From assembly GCA_031284065.1 (NCBI GenBank), contig JAITAP010000231.1:1-7216 (forward strand): a stretch of 7,216 nucleotides of DNA. The letters run 5' to 3'. Both the position numbers and the translations under genes were made by a program. Shown here in pieces: positions 6,235-7,216 of the stretch (positions within the stretch are counted from its first letter, which is position 1; each line of letters starts with the position of its first letter). The notes under the pieces were generated by a model that saw only the letters and a program-made list of their open reading frames with translations, did no database searches and was not told the origin of the DNA. This DNA comes from Prevotellaceae bacterium (lineage in GTDB: Bacteria > Bacteroidota > Bacteroidia > Bacteroidales > UBA932).

Positions 6235-7064
6235 ATGAGCAAGAAAGAAACAATAAAAGTAATTGATACGGTAGTTGCAGTCATTACTTCAAAAGAAAAT
6301 GAGGACTATATCTCATTAACGGATATGGCGGGCTACAAAGATGAGTTAGAGGCGCGTGTAGTGGTTTCCAACGGGATGAGTCGCACTTTACGCTTGATTT
6401 TTTAGGCTTGTGGGAGCAAATCTATAACCCGAATTTTAACCGTATGGAATTCCATACGATTAAAACCGAAAGCGGGCGGCTTGTACTCACGCCAAAACGC
6501 TGGGTAGAACGCACGAATGCAATCGGGATATTTTCAAAATCAGGGCGATATGGCGGTGGAATTTTTGCCCATAGAGATATTGCCTTTGAGTTTGGTTCTT
6601 GGCTTTCGGCAGAGTTCAAGTTTTATTTGATTAAAGAGTTTCAACGACTAAAAGAGGACGAGCAGCGCACAAAATCACTCGAATGGAGCTTGCAGCGCAC
6701 TCTCTCGAAAATCAACTACCGTATTCATACCGATGCGATTAAGGAACATATTATTCCGGATGCCGTTACCAAAGAACAAATTGCATACAAATATGCCGAA
6801 GAAGCCGATTTGCTGAATGTGGCGTTGTTTGGCAAAACCGCAAAGCAGTGGCGGGATGAAAATCCTGATTTGAAAGGAAATATCCGTGATTATGCCACTT
6901 TGCAACAATTGGTTGTGCTGTCGAATATGGAAAGCATTAACGCACTGCTGATTCGGCAAGAGTTGCCGCAGGGTGAGCGTTTAGTACAACTCAACCACGT
7001 GGCAATCACACAAATGCGATCATTGATGGAAAATAAAAATTTGAAACGCTCGCCTATTTTCTAA
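6235..7064 (+). pseudogene. KilA-N domain protein gene, split by a -1 frameshift
   Basis: The first part (ATG 6235) reads MSKKETIKVIDTVVAV and the domain lead-in YISLTDMAGYKDE, then stops at TAG 6403-6405 after 56 residues. The second part is open in the -1 frame and continues the same domain: TLDFLGLWEQIYNPNFN, LTPKRWVERTNAIGI, then GRYGGGIFAHRDIAFEFGSW and FKFYLIKEFQRLKEDE, a strong KilA-N signature. The C-terminal region (INYRIHTDAIKEHIIP, AKQWRDENPDLKGNIRDYA) matches a chromosomal Bacteroidetes subfamily I recall as about 270 residues; repaired, this gene would give 276. KilA-N is a DNA-binding domain common in phages and accessory DNA. The gene begins 7 bases after yitT and is more AT-rich, pointing to acquisition. 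A downstream start at TTG 6408 would lose the domain's beginning. The break may be real decay, a sequencing error, or bypassed by slippage on the T run before the stop. Confidence 0.85.
6376..6405 (+). other. Frameshift site and stop codon within the KilA-N gene
   Basis: Inserting one base after AG at 6379-6380 gives M-S-S-H-F-T-L-D-F-L-G, which fits the family better than the present M-S-R-T-L-R-L-I-F-stop. Alternatively, six T residues (6398-6403) run directly into the stop codon TAG, and a seventh T or a -1 slip would also join the frames. Just upstream the family's usual NWM reads NGM (GGG for TGG at 6373), a second lesion or base-call error in the same spot. Confidence 0.7.
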
Positions 7065-7068
7065 GGCT

Positions 7069-7216
7069 ATGAACCCGAAAGTAAAAAAAGAAAAAGAATT
7101 TGATACGGTAGCCTTTTTTCGCGCCGTGAAAGAAAAAATGGCGAAAGCTACCGAAGGAATGCCTTTGCAGGAAAAGCGCGAATACTGGCGGCTGCTCCGC
7201 GAAGGGAAAGTAAAGT
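7069..7216 (+). CDS. Start of a small antitoxin-like protein, cut by window end
   Basis: Forty-nine residues are visible before the sequence ends in an open frame. They begin MNPKVKKEKEFDTVAFFRAV, followed by KEKMAKATEGMPLQEKREYW and RLLREGKVK. The pattern FDxV-x3-R-x2-(K/R)-x-K/I, then a short loop with M and a K/R-E-Y/W helix, resembles small Bacteroidetes antitoxins found in front of PIN-domain or other toxin genes; I make this assignment from family memory only, with modest confidence. It has a lysine-rich start and predicted helical character. The ATG lies 4 bases after the KilA-N stop, suggesting co-transcription. A toxin gene would be expected immediately beyond base 7216. It could instead be an unrelated small charged protein. 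Its composition matches the AT-richer KilA-N gene rather than leuS-yitT. Confidence 0.5.
   Translation, partial: MNPKVKKEKEFDTVAFFRAVKEKMAKATEGMPLQEKREYWRLLREGKVK

Overview
The window looks like chromosomal DNA of a member of the Bacteroidetes, most likely the order Bacteroidales. The supporting signs are: LeuRS begins MEYNFSEIEKKWQ and carries insertions I associate with that phylum; several promoters fit the Bacteroidetes pattern TTTG-N19/20-TAnnTTTG; genes lack Shine-Dalgarno sites; and a small secreted protein carries a type IX secretion (T9SS) sorting domain. These are read from sequence and family knowledge, not from a database search.

Layout. (1) 1-239: AT-rich DNA with no convincing gene, holding three copies of TTGRGACA, possibly the end of a mobile element. 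(2) 240-1230, + strand: a complete ABC-exporter nucleotide-binding domain that has lost its membrane domain, then one base later a small two-helix membrane protein resembling DUF4405. (3) 1291-2059, - strand: a T9SS sorting-domain protein with its promoter, a structured leader of about 110 bases and a terminator, followed by tRNA-Arg(CCG) with its own promoter and terminator. (4) 2060-2556: non-coding, with a nested imperfect inverted repeat at 2220-2402 and the leuS promoter. (5) 2557-6227, + strand: leuS and a YitT-family membrane protein gene overlapping by 7 bases, both GC-rich. (6) 6228-7216, + strand: visibly more AT-rich accessory DNA with a KilA-N domain gene broken by a -1 frameshift and the start of a small gene resembling Bacteroidetes antitoxins, cut by the window edge.

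How the parts relate. leuS-yitT is a housekeeping pair that looks translationally coupled. The KilA-N gene starts 7 bases after yitT and the small gene starts 4 bases after the KilA-N gene, so both probably depend on read-through from leuS-yitT or on an unseen internal promoter. The left part looks like a genomic scar. I see no CRISPR array and no complete, clearly new system. The best candidate for something new is the KilA-N/antitoxin-like unit, whose remainder lies beyond base 7216.
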